Assembly (NCBI GenBank): GCA_032358165.1
Contig: JAALGY010000039.1
Coordinates: 558,001 to 622,000, forward strand
Direction: 5' to 3'
DNA: 64,000 nucleotides
Source: Diplosphaera chodatii
Taxonomy: Eukaryota > Chlorophyta > Trebouxiophyceae > Prasiolales > Stichococcaceae
How positions within the stretch are numbered: the first letter of the stretch is position 1; every line of letters starts with the position of its first letter. Both the position numbers and the translations under genes were made by a program. The notes under the pieces are model-generated. The model was not told the origin of the DNA. It did no database searches and was given only the letters and a program-made list of their open reading frames with translations. This document shows positions 46,929 through 59,941 of the stretch, piece after piece.

Positions 46929-47889
46929 CTGCGCTACTGCGGCTGTGTCTACTGGACGGCGCTTTCTGGTCAACAGGTCAATCATGTGGGCATGTCTTGG
47001 TGTCCAGTGCTTCACAGGCAGCTGGTCATGGCGTGAGTTTTCAGTCTTTTAACTTGCGACATCGGGTTTACAGAGTTGTTATGTACAAGTCTAGGGTATG
47101 CTAGCTACTGGCGCACCTGCGCTGTCCGCCTGAAGATGACCAGCTCACCAACTCAGCGCACCTTCGTTGTGTTTCTGTGGGTTCTCGGCAGATTGGGAGA
47201 GAGACTGCGACGGTCATGCTGCATGGACATTTGTCACCAGGAGGCAATTGCTTGCATCAAGGTCATCAGATCCAGCAGTGAGCACTACCCCACCATGTCA
47301 GATCAATGTTTGTGGGAGTATGCACTCCGGCTGCAGGATACTGTGCTCGTTCCAACCGTCTGTCTATGTGAAAATACCTGCTAACCTCTGCTGTTACATT
47401 CTTGCTGGCTGTACGCATGCCAGGTGCTTGCCCTCAGTTTGCAAAGGTGACCGTTGTCCATGCACATGCAGCAGGGGGATGTTTAGGCAGCGGCGGCGCG
47501 GGAATCCCAACATACCGCGCCGTCCTCTGCTTCCCGATGTTGGTCTGCAGTGTGATGCGTTCCCGGCCACACCGCCATTTTGAGCCCCTTGCGGTGTGAA
47601 CGTTGCTGGGCTACCTGCAAGAGCATATGATACCGTTTGCAAATGCCCCGCGTGTCTGTATACACTAAGAGGAAAACAACAACCCTCACCCTGTGTGCTG
47701 ATCAGCTCGGCTACAGCCCGCGTGTCTGTGTTGATAGGCAAGCAGACACTCTCCAGCTCTGCCTCGGCCTACTCCTGTGACTGCTGTTGGCGCATCATCC
47801 ACTGCACCACCAGCGCTGCGCTTAAGCTGGTGTCGCGGCACATGACACGCCTGTGTGCTGAAGCCTGAGGGTGCAGTCGCAGCAGCCTG
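46929..47889. other. Interval between the PARP-like gene and the coiled-coil gene
   Basis: Short open frames exist on the plus strand. One after an acceptor near 47,706 ends at about 47,868 with SAALKLVSRHMTRLCAEA. None can be joined confidently to a gene. It may contain exons of the downstream gene. Confidence 0.3.
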
Positions 47890-50800
47890 TCATGGTGGAC
47901 AGCATGATCATGGTCGCGCCGGTGGACCTGCTCTCCATTATTCATCAGGTGTTAGAATATGTCACAGCCGCTTCTAATCAGCGCTTGCGTCTGATGCGGT
48001 GATGCCCAAGTGCCTGCAACGACACCTGCACGTCTCACCCTTCTGCGGCAATCTCATTATGGATGCCCTTGCTCGGCTGTTGCAACTGCAGGCAGCGGAC
48101 CGTCCCATTCCGTCGCAGATGTTTGGCGCTGGCGAGACCGCCACGCCGGAGATGCAGGTGCAGGAAGCCATTGAGCCTGAGCTCAGCATCAGCACATGCA
48201 GTGGATAGATGTGAAGACGGTGCAGGCATGTCGCTGGCTATCGGTGAACTGGCACCTTTGAAATCTTTGAGGTCTGGCTGCCCTGCATGCCGAGGTTCTC
48301 ACTGCAGAACCTCATGTGCGCCTGCTCCTTCAACAGGCACAGATGCGGGAGCTGCACCTGCAGCGGAGGCAGCTGATGGCGACCACCGCTCAGCAGCTGG
48401 CTCTGCTGCAGCAGCGGATGCGTGACCTGCACATGGCGGCGCTGCGTGATGCAGCCCCGCTGCATGGTCAGCCCCCCTGGCAGGTATGTATACCTTGTCG
48501 AAGCCACTGCATCCAGCTGAGATCATGTGCCTGACGTTCGGCTTGCAGCCGCTTTGCGCTTGGTGGGTCTGGTCCATCCCAGCCACCTCTGGATGCTGTT
48601 GCGAGCCTTCTGACGGGTCGTTGTCCGCTTTTGATAGCCGCCGCAAGACCAGGCAGCAGCGGCGGCAGCAGACGCAAGGGACGCCCACTGCGCTGTGCCA
48701 CAGCTGCTGCCCGCACTTGATGCCACTCAGGGGCACCCAGCCCGCAGCCCAGCTGCTGGGAGCGACAGCGGTGTGCTGGCAGCGGAGGCGTGGCCGGCAC
48801 TCAGCGGCGCCGCACCCAGCGCTGAAGCCAGTGCAGCCGCGGGGTTGAATGGAGCGTTGCGTCCGCCTGTGCAGCTGCACCGGCCAGATGCAGCAGATGA
48901 CACCAGTGCCAGCGGCAGCCTCGTCCAGCACCATCCCGCCAGCAAGGCATTCTTCGATGGGCAGCAGCAGGGTGCTCAGCATGTCCCGGCAACGCAGCCG
49001 CCTCAGTCGCGCCCCAGAGCACCAGATGTGCAGCGACTTGGCGCTGCCGACGAGGCTGATGCAGCTCATCAGCTGCTGTCCCAGCAGCAGCCAGTGTTGC
49101 AGGTGCAGCGTTGTTCTTCAGCAGCTGACGGCGGGTGGGTTCCCGCTCACTCAAGGCTTAGAGGGCCCAGGCAAAGGCAGCAGCCGCGGCCAGACATGGC
49201 AGCTGGTACACCCGTAGCGACAGCAGCAGGCGCTATAAGTGTGGCGGCCGCACACACATCAGCCAAACCCAACAGATATGCAGTGAGGCTCTGCCACCAT
49301 CTGTGTGCTGTCATCCCATCCCATCCACCTGGGACTTGTCAAGTGTGTGCGCCTGACTACCATGACCTGCTGCTGATGTAATCCAGTTTATCTGCATTCT
49401 ACCTAGACCCCGTGCTGATGTGTGCCTGCACTTTTCCTGGCAATGAATCAGGCTTGCGCCGCTATGCAGATGCTGCCAGACGCCTCCAGCCCCGACGACC
49501 CCTCGCCTGCTGATGAGGCAGCGCCCTCTGCTGCGGCTCTGACCTCAAAGGCAGCAGCCGAGAGTGCAGCGTCAGCTCAGCTCGACAGCGCGAGCTTGTC
49601 AGATGCGGCTGTGCAGCCGCCTCAGCTGCTGCTGCTGCCCAGCAGCGAGCCCACTGACCACTTCTCGAAGCCCAGTGGCGATGCCGTTTCAGCTGTGCAG
49701 GGCGCTGCTTCCGACAGGTCGCCACCACACCCGTCAACACCCCGGCAGCCAGCAGACGGGGCTCCAGCTGACGGTGACAAACCGGACGAGCGCAGCTCTG
49801 CCACGAGCTGTGATGCGGCCATCAGCCCCCCTGCAGACGCATGCTCAAGGGTGACAGACACAGTGGGAGCGGCACCTGCAACAGGCGCTGCGGTCTCCGC
49901 GCGGGACAGCACAGTGTCCACCACGGTGGACGTGGCGCTTGCAGCTTGTGGTGCGAGCAGCAGGTACCTAGGAGCCGACGACGACAGCAGCTCGCGTTCG
50001 GTTACAACCGCCAGCCTGGCGTCCGCCTCTGATGATGTAAGTGCCTAAACCCTAAACCCCCTGCCATCAAGTTATGCACAGGCACCAAGTGTGCAGAACG
50101 CAAGTGTCTGCATACTCAGACTGCTCCACCTGCATGCGCCACCCTGCAAGCAACACCCTTGCACCCACATCAGTGCAGGGTGCTATCAAAGTGGCCACGA
50201 GCTGAGCACACTGGGCGCTGATGCGCAGGGCAACGAGACCAGGGCGGAGCGGCAGCGGCAGCGGCAAAAGGCCAAGCAGGGGCGGCAGAGGGCTGCGAGG
50301 CGAACAGAAGCACAGCGGCGGCAGGAGGAGGAGGCGCTGCTCGCCGCTGCTGCGCAGGCACGCACCCATGCACAGCGTCAACAATCTGCGCAGGAGTGCT
50401 CTGGCAATGCTGTGTCGAGCGTGTATGCTGGCAGAGCCAGAGTGGGACATCAGCTGCTTGGCACAGGATGCACAGCAGGCAATGCGCAGCGTGGGCCCCG
50501 TGTTTGATGACATTCTCCAGCTTCACATCTGATCAGATGTATTGCCCTGGAAAAAATGACATATGCTGCAGGAACGCGCTGAAGGGCTTGCGGAGCAGGA
50601 GCGAAGGCAGCGGGAATGCGGGGAGGCGCGGGCCCGAGAGCACACCTCACTGCAGGCCAGTCTGAACGTGGCCTCTTTCTTCTACATGCTGGTTGAGGCG
50701 CCATGCGCCGTCCTCGTGCAATAGTTCTGCTCGACTCTGAGTTGCCAGTAAGGAGGGGTTCGACCCAACCATCAAACATGTCTGCTGCACTTGGAGCAGG

Positions 50801-50979
50801 AGGCACGGCGCAGCCAGCCACTGGCAGCTGATGGGCTGGGGCAGCAGATGCCGCTGTTTGCAGTGCGGAGCAGCAGCGGCGGCAGCATGGGCAGCGGTGC
50901 TCTTGGCGGCGGCCGAAGCGGTGGCAGCGCTGGCACATTCCGGTTCAACTTCCCCGTGCCTGTGCAGCCAGCGAAGTAG
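47890..50979 (+). CDS. Large low-complexity Ala/Ser/Gln-rich coiled-coil protein (approximate model)
   Basis: A run of plus-strand exons is supported by open frames and donors, with internal junctions only partly resolved. They are: about 47,995-48,200 (NLIMDALARLLQLQAADRP), about 48,300-48,483 (QAQMRELHLQRRQLMATTAQ, a coiled coil, donor GTATGT), about 48,690-49,275 (Gln/Ala-rich), 49,446-50,038 (Ser/Ala/Asp-rich, donor GTAAGT after SASDD), about 50,200-50,410 (AERQRQRQKAKQGRQRAARR, strongly basic coil), 50,573-50,700 (ERAEGLAEQERRQRECGEAR), and 50,790-50,979 (ends GTFRFNFPVPVQPAK, stop). No catalytic or DNA-binding domain was recognised. A regulatory or scaffold role is only a guess. Confidence 0.4.
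50044..50060. repeat. Short interstitial telomere-like motif (CCCTAAA)2
   Basis: CCTAAACCCTAAACCCC occurs immediately after the exon donor at 50,039, in an intron. It matches two units of the plant/green-algal telomere sequence. A chance or promoter-type telo-box is equally possible. Confidence 0.5.
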
Positions 50980-52003
50980 GCGCATCTTTCAGCGCAGCAG
51001 CCGGCTCAAAGAGCAGGCACACATTGCACACCTGTGCATATCTGCATGCAGCGCACCCAACCACACCAGGCCACGCTGTTGAAAACGGAACCTGCCAACG
51101 GACAGCTGCAATGAGCAGCAGGGAGCATGCAGGAAAGTGCAGCAGCTGCGTGTGGAGCTGCATTTATCGGTATACTCTAGCAGCAGGATGTGTTTCATTA
51201 GGTGTCGAGGATAGGATAGTGTGTTGTATCTGCAGGACAGTCGGTGTGTGGAAACAGTAGCACTTATGGTGCGGATACTCGTGAGCACTTGCAAAGGAGC
51301 GAAGCGCAGCGACTGATACCGCATGTGCTTCAGCACATTCAAAAAACAATGCAACAGCATTCCACCACGGAGCAAAGCAACCGCTGTGGCAAGGCAGCCA
51401 AATATCTATCGCTTTCATTCACGCCTTCGTCCTCGTTGCAACATGATGGCCCAGCATCCAGCTGCCAAATTGATGCAGGAGCAAGGACCAAAGGTTCCAA
51501 ATGTTGCTACTAACCCTCACTCGTACGAGCAAAAACACCGGATTTACAGTATACCAGCTAGAGCTGGCAACAACAATACACCAATTGGTGTGAGCAAGTA
51601 AGCATGTGCACATATCTTCATGTCTTGCAAGCTAATTCAAACCTTTTCTTCACCAATAACACATCTTCGTTTCAAAACCTTCTTCTGTTCAGCAATTTCG
51701 CTTCATTCGGTTTTGTTTCGCTACTGTCATTCCAACTTCATTCCAACTTCAAACAATACCAGGCCGCCCACTCAATAGGCAACCCTGGCAGAGCCCGCCG
51801 CGCTATTTTACATCTATATATCACACCCCAGGAGCGGTGCACTATCAACCTGCACGACATGCCTGCTGGTTGTCACTGCTTGCATGAAGCCTCTTGATAA
51901 TCAACTGCAGGTCACGTACAGCTTTTGCTGCAGCTGCGTCGATGCATCAGCAGCGTCGCGTACTCACCTTATCATGTGTCTGCATCCTGCATTCTTAGCG
52001 ATG
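50980..52003. other. Convergent intergenic interval
   Basis: No coding exon is supported. The plus-strand coiled-coil gene and the minus-strand multicopper oxidase end toward each other, so 3'UTRs are expected. A relatively AT-rich stretch lies at about 51,600-51,830. Confidence 0.5.
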
Positions 52004-55000
52004 TCAACCGATGACCGCTGTGCTTGCGGGCGCTGCGGGGCATTGGGGCAGCCAGAAGTTGGCCTGCGGGTCGTTGAGCGGGCTGCCGGCTGGCGGCTGC
52101 AGACAGATGTCATGGTGTGGTCAGCATCAGCACAGCATCGCGCTAGGGATAGTCCCGATTCGGCAGCACTGACGGATAGCAACCCAACGTGTGTCAGATG
52201 TATGAGCAATGTCATCAGGTAAAGGTACTCACATAGAAGATGTCGTAGTAGTTCCGGTTAAGAAGCCCCTGCACAGTAGGGGAGAATGCCAATTGTTAAA
52301 GGCTGGATACGTGTCATGCGGAAGCACCCCGTGTGTGAAGATGTTGCTGCGCCACTGCGCAGAAGAAGCAGGACTGACCATGCCGAGTGCGTACCAGGAT
52401 ATGCTGCTGATTGAACAGCGGGGCGTTGGCGCCAACGTAAGTGGTGTCACGCCAGTCGCCCCACTGCATGCCCAGCTCGGGAGGCGTGTCCCGCAGCAGC
52501 GAGACGTTGAACTGCGGCGTGGATGTGAATGTCTTGCCGCCAACGGCATTTGTCACCTGCAGAAGCACCATGGTTCACGGGTTACACATGGTGCATCCTC
52601 TGCAACGCTAGAGCTGCTACAGGACTGCCCATGTGAGCGAGGCACATATCTCAGCAGGCGTGTGCTCACGTTCTGGCTGTACGCACGATGAGCGCACACA
52701 TACCAACGATCACGGGGCGGGACCCACCATGAAAGCGCGCATCATCTCGTGGTCCTCGTGCACGCCGTTGTGGCAGTGCAGCATGTACTCGCCCAGGTGC
52801 GGGCCGAAGCGTGCCCCCACAATGACCTCGCCAAGATCGGCGCCAATGTGCAGGACATCCTTGGGAACCTGGGAAACCAGAAAACCACCACAAATTGAGT
52901 TGATGTTTCAGGTACCAGCTATGAAAGTTTACGAAAAGTAGTTGTTGCGTGATTGTGCCTGACATGAAACTTACGTTGTTGTATTCTTGTGGGCAGGGCC
53001 GCCAGCCGCTGTCCTTGATTGCCAGGCAGAAGAAGTCCTGCGAGAACAGTGACCCCGTCAGAAAAGACTGCAGCAAATAGTGATGCGTGCAGGGTGCCAC
53101 ATGCTAACACTTCACGGTTGTAAAGCCTGCAGTGTGCTTGATGACGTTCTGCTACATCGTTACTAACGATCGTTACATCGTTACTAGTAGTAAGTCGCCG
53201 GTAAATGATGCCATGGCAATATTCAACTGCTTGACCACCATCAACGTACTGCAGCACGCATCATGGGCTCACCACCAGGTGGACGTGGATAGGGTGGATC
53301 CAGCCGCCGCCTGTCTTGAAGTTCCACAGCTCGATGTTGTTCTGGCCGACGTCCTGCGGCCAGACAGGAACATCGTCAAGACTCAGCGCACTCCAATGCT
53401 GCAATGGTGTTGCAGCAGTGTGAGAGCACACTGCACCCCTTTGAACTCAGCACATAGGTTTATCAAGCTTGAGGCCTGCTTCTGCTGCCATGTAGATGCC
53501 GACACTGTGCACCAACTCACATTGAATTCAATGTGAGGTTGGCCCGGGAACTTCGGATCCTTAAAAGGAAAAAAAAATGTTCAGAAATCATATTTTCAAA
53601 CAGTTCGCTGATTTCAATACAAACATGCATGCTTTAACCATACCTCGTAGTCCCAGCCCCTGCAAATATGAATGTTTTGTTCAACATACGCACAGGATGA
53701 CAATGATACCGTCACAACACATGCAGTGGTGCTGCGGATGTCATCCACATCTCAGGCTGGGCATGTCTGGTGTTGCTGCAATATCACAGCGTACCTGCCG
53801 TTGACCTGCATGGCACAGGCAAACCAGTTTATCAGGGTATGTCACTAGGGCGCACAGTGTCGAGCTTCGAGGCACGTGGGCTGGCCACAATCGTGCATAG
53901 CCAACGAGAATGCAGTGCCGACAGTAAGTCTGAGGACATACCACCCAAATGCCGCCGCCACGACCGAAGTCCAACTGCCGGTCGTACTCGCCCTGTAGAG
54001 CGCGTCGCTGAAGGACCTGCAATGGAGGAGCAGAGTGTGGGCATGATGATCGCTGCCTGCTGGTGGCGGCCACGCTGTTCTCTGGGAGCCCCAGCTGGTC
54101 ACCTGAATGAGGTCCAGTGGCAGTGGTCCTGTGCGCAGCTCGTTATTGAAGGCACTCAGGTTTGGTACAGCAGCAGCCGCGTTGGGGGCGCCAACGTTGA
54201 TCTTCATAACCAGGTGGCTGTGGCAGAAGTAGGGCGTCTCGCTGGTGGTAAGGTCCTGGTTGGGTTTGTTGATGAGGTACAGGGGCCTGCCAGACTGACC
54301 CGTGAAGTCGCACACCTGAGCACACAGGCACACGGCGTCAGAGTGGCCATTGCCACATGATAACACATGTTTAGCATCAGATTATTCCGTAAGGGCTGGA
54401 TGTTATCCCCCAACCGCAGCTGCACATGTCCAAGCATCAGTAGCAGGTGTGATGATCATCTGGGAAGCCTGCAGGGTCTTACCACATCCCAGCGATAAGC
54501 CACATCGGTGAGCAGCCCGCCTGCAGGCCAGGTCTTGGGTACATCTGCAAAGCCGGCATCGCCGCCCAGGATCCTACAGATTCTGCTGCTGATCTCTGCT
54601 CCAGTCGAGTCCCATATCTGCACACATGCGAGGAAAATACAGTGGTATTTGAATGCACAAACCTACTTCCAATTTTTGAGTGGACTTGTAAAACTTAGCA
54701 AATGGAAAGGGAAGCAGGTCAAACCCACCTGGAGGATCCAGGGGCGCGACTCGCTTGCACCTGAGCAGGGATGAAGCATGACCCGTCGCCTCAGCAGTAG
54801 TTTACAGCTGTGACATGATCATGCAGACAGCAGGCACACTGAATGGAAGACCAGGATCAGTCATATCCCATTGACTGGTGAATGTGGAGAAAGGGACTCA
54901 CCTAGAATGCGGAAACGATTCCATGTGGCGCTCACGTCGAGCACAGGCCAAGGCACACCGTTGACCGCGTTGATGTCACCCCAGAGGTTGTCCTCGTGCA

Positions 55001-57791
55001 CACCTGCGAGGCCAGGGTCAGCATGGCATCTGCAGCATCTCGTAATTCGTCATGCAGCCCGGCGCCCTGGGAGGGCTTGTGACAGAAATGACGATGCACA
55101 GCTAGCACTGGTCAAAGCATCGGAGAGGGGCACCCTGGCGGTCGTAGCGCAGGCGGCAGACGCCGGGCTCGTCGCGCCGAGGCGCGGACAGCACGTAGTC
55201 AGACAGGATCAGCTGGTGCTCCGTGACGGGGGGCCTCCCGCCAAAACCCTCAACCTGCCACACATGGTGCACCACTGCAGGCACGGTGTCTGACAGCGCA
55301 AGGCAAGCTCAGACTATGACGACAGGCAGGTCGCCTGCCGCTGACAGCTGCAACTGGTTCTGACACCACACGCACAGCTGGCTTATGCACGCCTCTGGGT
55401 AGCATCGGCCAGCAAGCAATCTATAGGTAGGTGGGCGCGTACCTGGAAAGGGTCCTCCTCGGGGGAGCACGGCCGGACGATGAGCATGCTGACCAGCCCT
55501 GCTCGTCATGAGGAGCAGCATTTACTCTGGGCTCAGGGCTCAGACCAACAGCTGGCCCGCACATACAGATTGTTGGTGTGTTGTACTGCACCACACAACA
55601 GAAGCCGACAGGCAGAGCAGACACATCGGGTGACACATGGGATGCACGTATGGATCCATATCCGGATAAGCTCACCGGCATAGACGTTCTCAGAAGTGAT
55701 GCCAACTGCGTGATCATGATACCAGAGGGTAGCCGGCCTGTGCAAGCAACAAGGGAGGATCTCAGTCTGAAGCAAGTGTTCCAGCTGCAAATATGACACC
55801 TACGCAAATGCGCTATGAAACAGCAGCACCAAAGGACTGTGGAGGGCACCTGTTATTCGGGATCACATAATCCTGCAAAGTGCGGACAACATGTCAGTAG
55901 GTCGTGTGCAGCAGCAGGGCGGCACACCACAGCATGCTCACAACAAGTACCTACCTTGGTCTCACGGTTGCAGATAAACTGCTCCGCCCAGCCGTCCATG
56001 TCGGACGTGGATGCCTCCCCGTGGTGGTGCTGATCATACAATCAAAAAATGTGCGTTAGTACTTTATATTTTAAATCACAATTGCGGGGATGAGAAAATG
56101 GCTAGCTCGTCAGGCATGAATCTGCAAGGAAATACATAAAATTTAAGTGAAACTTTAGTAAATTCACCACGCTGAAGGCCCGTCCGGTGCCCGGCGCGAT
56201 GTCTTTGTGGTGCTCAAAGCGCTCAGCACGGTCCCGGCACAGGTCCTTCGTCTCTGATTCGGTGGAACACAGCAATGTGGTTATTCGAGGCAGCGATGAC
56301 TTGATGAGTGTGTCCAGAGCCTGCGCAGTTTTGGTTGACATGCACAGTGTTTGCATGGTGCCAATGCAACAGCACCTTCTGAGCCCGCGTTCCCGGGGCC
56401 AGCAGGCGGGAAGTATCTAGAGTTGGGCGACACGTTGTTTGTGAAGCGTGCCACGTGTGGAACGCCCCTGCACAAGCATCCCATCTGCTCAACATGCCAC
56501 AAACCGTGCGTCTCTAGTTATACCACAACTGAATGTTGCAACGCCAGAATAGGAAAGGCAAGCATCTGTGGCGGCGCATGTCAAGGACGCTGATGACTGC
56601 TTGCAATGTCAGGGGCGACTGGCCGCACTGGGGTCGGTTGATGATTGGCCCTGGCACAATGCCATTGTACGCAAGCGAGGGCACAGATGGACCAGCGCAG
56701 GCCGTTCCTGTGAGGCCGAAGTCCTTCATCGTCTCGTCAATGATGAACTGCAAGGTGAGCAAGCGTTGTTGTCGATGTTGACGTGGCAGAAATACTCGTT
56801 GCCCATATGTGTGACTCAGTTGCACTCACAGACAACGCCCATGCATGGAGATCGCCGTGTGCAGATCTATGTTGTCTACTGTGCCAGCACCTCATAGCCT
56901 TCAATGCAGTAGCCGTCCTGCAAGTGTCACATGTCCTTTTGTCTTGTCAGAACGAATTTTACTATAGCACAAAGCCCAGGGTGTACATGGAAACTCCCTA
57001 TGCACTGGCTGATGATCGACACTGAATAAACAACAGAGTGATGCTAAGATTGCAGCAGGCAGGTTCGCACGTCGTTGCATATCCTGTTGACTACAGGATT
57101 GGCGGGCGTGAGCGGTTTGAAGGGCTGGGCGAAAACGAATGGGGCCGTTGGGAAAGGACTTGAGGGGTATCCCCTAGCCTGCAGATAGGAGAGTTGACAC
57201 AGGTATAAGAGCACTGGACGCCCCTAGGACGCGTTTGCGGACAGCATGTGCAGGAAGTCAGCACAACCTCTATCAGGACAAGGGTCACATCACGTCATCA
57301 GTACAGTGTCAGGGTCCACTTGAGCGAGTTGGTTCGACACAAAGTAGGGAGTCAGGGCGCACTTCGTATGTCTGCCCCTGCCGCACGACTTCGCACTCGG
57401 TCTCATCAAATGGCGACGTCCGCAGCGGGTCAAAGGTGCGGGAGGCACCGGTGGTGGTAGTGCTGCCTCCACTGCCGCTGCCGCTGCTTGAGCCGCCGCT
57501 GGTTGAGCCGCTGCCGCTGCCACTGCCACTGCTTCCGCTGCCGCTTCCCCCACTTCCTGAAGGAATGCTTCCGCTGGAGGTTGGGCTGGATGTTGGGCTG
57601 CTGGTTGGGCTGCTGGTTGGGCTCCTGGTTGGGCTCCTGGTTGGGCTGCTGGTTGGGCTCCTGGTTGGGCTTCTGTTTGGGCTGCCGCTGCGACGCTGGA
57701 GCAGTGTCCGATCGCCGCGGCCCGCGGCCTCAGAAGTGCCGGTGGCGGCTAACAGTATCAAAACTGTCAGCGGCACGGTCAACGCCTGCAT
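52004..57791 (-). CDS. Secreted multicopper oxidase (laccase/CotA-like) with long Ser/Pro/Gly-rich N-terminal linker
   Basis: Twenty-three minus-strand exons keep frame: 57363-57791, 56629-56747, 56376-56467, 56171-56253, 55955-56029, 55850-55872, 55676-55737, 55443-55498, 55134-55254, 54902-55003, 54729-54760, 54483-54617, 54103-54315, 53942-54016, 53795-53805, 53644-53659, 53521-53559, 53276-53353, 52975-53037, 52728-52868, 52395-52556, 52233-52268, 52004-52096; 751 aa. Signal peptide (LTVPLTVLILLAATG), RTLLQ, an SPTSSPTRSPT repeat and a Gly/Ser run precede three cupredoxin domains. All copper sites are visible: HHHGEAST, WYHDHAVGIT, HPIHVHL and HCHNGVHEDHEMM, with Met as the probable axial type-1 ligand. 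NLWGDINAVNG is typical of CotA/bilirubin-oxidase-like enzymes. Such enzymes oxidise phenols or metals and reduce O2 to water; the substrate is unknown. Exons of 11 and 16 nt are unusually small. Confidence 0.88.
57577..57680. repeat. 12-bp coding minisatellite in the multicopper oxidase N-terminus
   Basis: About eight imperfect copies of GGTTGGGCTGCT or GGTTGGGCTCCT. On the coding (minus) strand they encode repeated Ser-Pro-Thr-Ser/Arg. Copy number is expected to vary between strains. Confidence 0.85.
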
Positions 57792-59366
57792 TCGTGACAA
57801 GCGTGTGTTCGAGTCTTCTCCGCTTTGCTGGATGATCGTTCAAGCCAGAGCAAGGTTTCCTACATGGTGTCATGTAACACATCGGTTGTGCACGTAACAT
57901 GCACCAAGGTGTGCACCGGACCCAAATTTGTGCTTCCATGCATGCACGTTCAGCTGGCGGCGCTGATCACGCTTGGTGGTTACAACCGCACATCGTTGCA
58001 AGTTGATCACGCGGAACGTGCGTGGCCACGCACGTCTTGTCATTACGGGACGATATGTTGCAGCACTAGTGAAATTGAAAATGCAGAACCGGATGCGATC
58101 CCAACGGCATGGGAGGACCAAGAACAGCTTGGGACGCCGCAGAGGAACCGGTAGGTCGGCAATGGTTTGGTAGTTCCTGCCGGAACGTCATCAATGCCGA
58201 CGTCACGCACGCAGGGAGCGAATGCATTGTTGTCCGACACATCCGCCACCAATCGCACACGAAATCAGCGCACAGCCTCGTTCGACACATGAGAACTGCG
58301 CAAGCTCGTCAAGCGCGACGACAATGTGCATGCCAATCGGCGGGACGTGCGTCTCTATCTCGAGCCACAATCGTCCAGAAACCTGAACTGCTAGCTGTCC
58401 CTGCTGCAACCGTGCATGACCGGCACTGCTACAAAGTCCTCTCTGTGACGGTGCGTCTGTGTAAATCATAAATCCTCAGCGCCTCGGCGTCAACCGCTCT
58501 AGCCGTACGAACCGCAAGGCGCGGGGCAAGCACAACCCATGTGACGACCTAGCTACTGCACTCTCGCGTACCATGATGCGCATCGTCTTCGGGTTGCTCG
58601 CGGCGCGGGCGGGCTGCAAGCTGAGAGTGCGTCGAGGTGAAATGGCGCCGTGAGGTGTGCGATGCCTCATATGCTACTCCGGCGTCACCGTGTTGCCGCA
58701 TTTGAGCCGCAGAAGCGGCCACGACACTGTTGTGAGCATTACTTCGATGCCCGCCTTTTCACGGCTTCACCTAGAAGCAACTCTCTGCAACCAACCACAG
58801 GTGCCCAGGGATGCGCACAGCTGAGCAATAGAGTTCACATGTCATTATCTTCCATGGGGACCTGCACATTGGCAGTTTGCTGCAAATCTGAGCACAATTC
58901 TGTTGCCTGACTAATTATGCTGCCTGATAATGCAACGACCAGCTCATGGGTCTCGCTGCTCAACAGCCCGCTACATGCATGTGTCCGTCATGGCGCTGCC
59001 TGCAACTGAGCGGCGGCCCTGTGCATATCATAGCAGCCGGGTCTGTCTCTAGCTCTGCACCCTTCAGGCGCCGTTGCCAGGGCGTGGGTACTTTGCTGCC
59101 CGCATTTGACGGCAGCCACGGCCTCGAACCAGTCGTGATCCTCCTGGGGGGCATGGCTGATACCTGATCAGCAAACTGTATCTACCGGTAAAAACCGGCC
59201 AGCTGCATCGATGTGTTGTTTTGTTTGCCAGTTGTTTTGTTTGCCAGTGGCAACTGTCGCTACATAAGACTCATACTCAGTATGCGCACATACAGGCCAG
59301 GAGGTTGCGAGGTCAGTAAACAGCAGGCTCTCTACACAAATGGTTTCTTTTGCCTACGAACTAACC
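57792..59366. other. Gene-poor interval upstream of the multicopper oxidase
   Basis: I see no exon with paired splice sites or a recognisable motif on either strand. The part next to 57,791 should contain the oxidase promoter. A CCAGTTGTTTTGTTTG-like duplication lies near 59,213-59,245. Confidence 0.45.
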
Positions 59367-59650
59367 TCAGATGCAGTTGAGATTCCTGGGGCTGTTTGGG
59401 CACAGCGGAAAGTCGACCGATTTGCAGGTGCGGACCCCATTGCCGCATGGACACTTGTCATCCGGCTTGCAGGGCCGGGGTGTGCACTTTGGGACCAGGG
59501 CGGACGGGCAGAACGTGCCATCTGCACAGAGATTCGGCAACTGTCTCACATGTACACGGAGTACATGTGGTTGTACAGCCTCAACATGCCGCTTGCAGCA
59601 AGCAGCAGGACGCTGACTACTCCAATGCGGTGCATCATTCTCACCGCGGG
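59367..59650 (-). CDS. Cysteine-rich exon with adjacent signal-peptide-like frame
   Basis: The minus strand encodes LPNLCADGTFCPSALVPKC, then TPRPCKPDDKCPCGNGVRTC and KSVDFPLCPNSPRNLNCI before the stop at 59367: ten cysteines in under 60 residues. Directly upstream, in a different frame, MMHRIGVVSVLLLAASGM looks like a signal peptide ending VYM-stop. The two frames are offset by one base with no room for an intron between them. Either the signal peptide joins by an earlier unseen splice, or the gene is broken. Confidence 0.35.
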
Positions 59651-59941
59651 GATAGTGTCGACGACATCGCCGCCAGGAATCGTGCTGCCCGTTCCAGGCG
59701 CCAAGGTGCCTTGCAGCTCGCGCTTGAACCTGCCAACAAGCTGCTGCGCTGCGCCCGCATCATTGCCTGTGTCCAAGTGTTGTTCTCCTCACACAGCAGG
59801 ACAGCTCGCAGCAGAATCTGATGTTATATATGAGTATATTCTGCGACCTCCCATTATTGAGATCAATCATCAGCACATTGCTGCTCGTGCGTGTGCAATT
59901 GGCTGCAACCCGTGCTGCTGGTGCGTGAGCAGGTTGCTACC

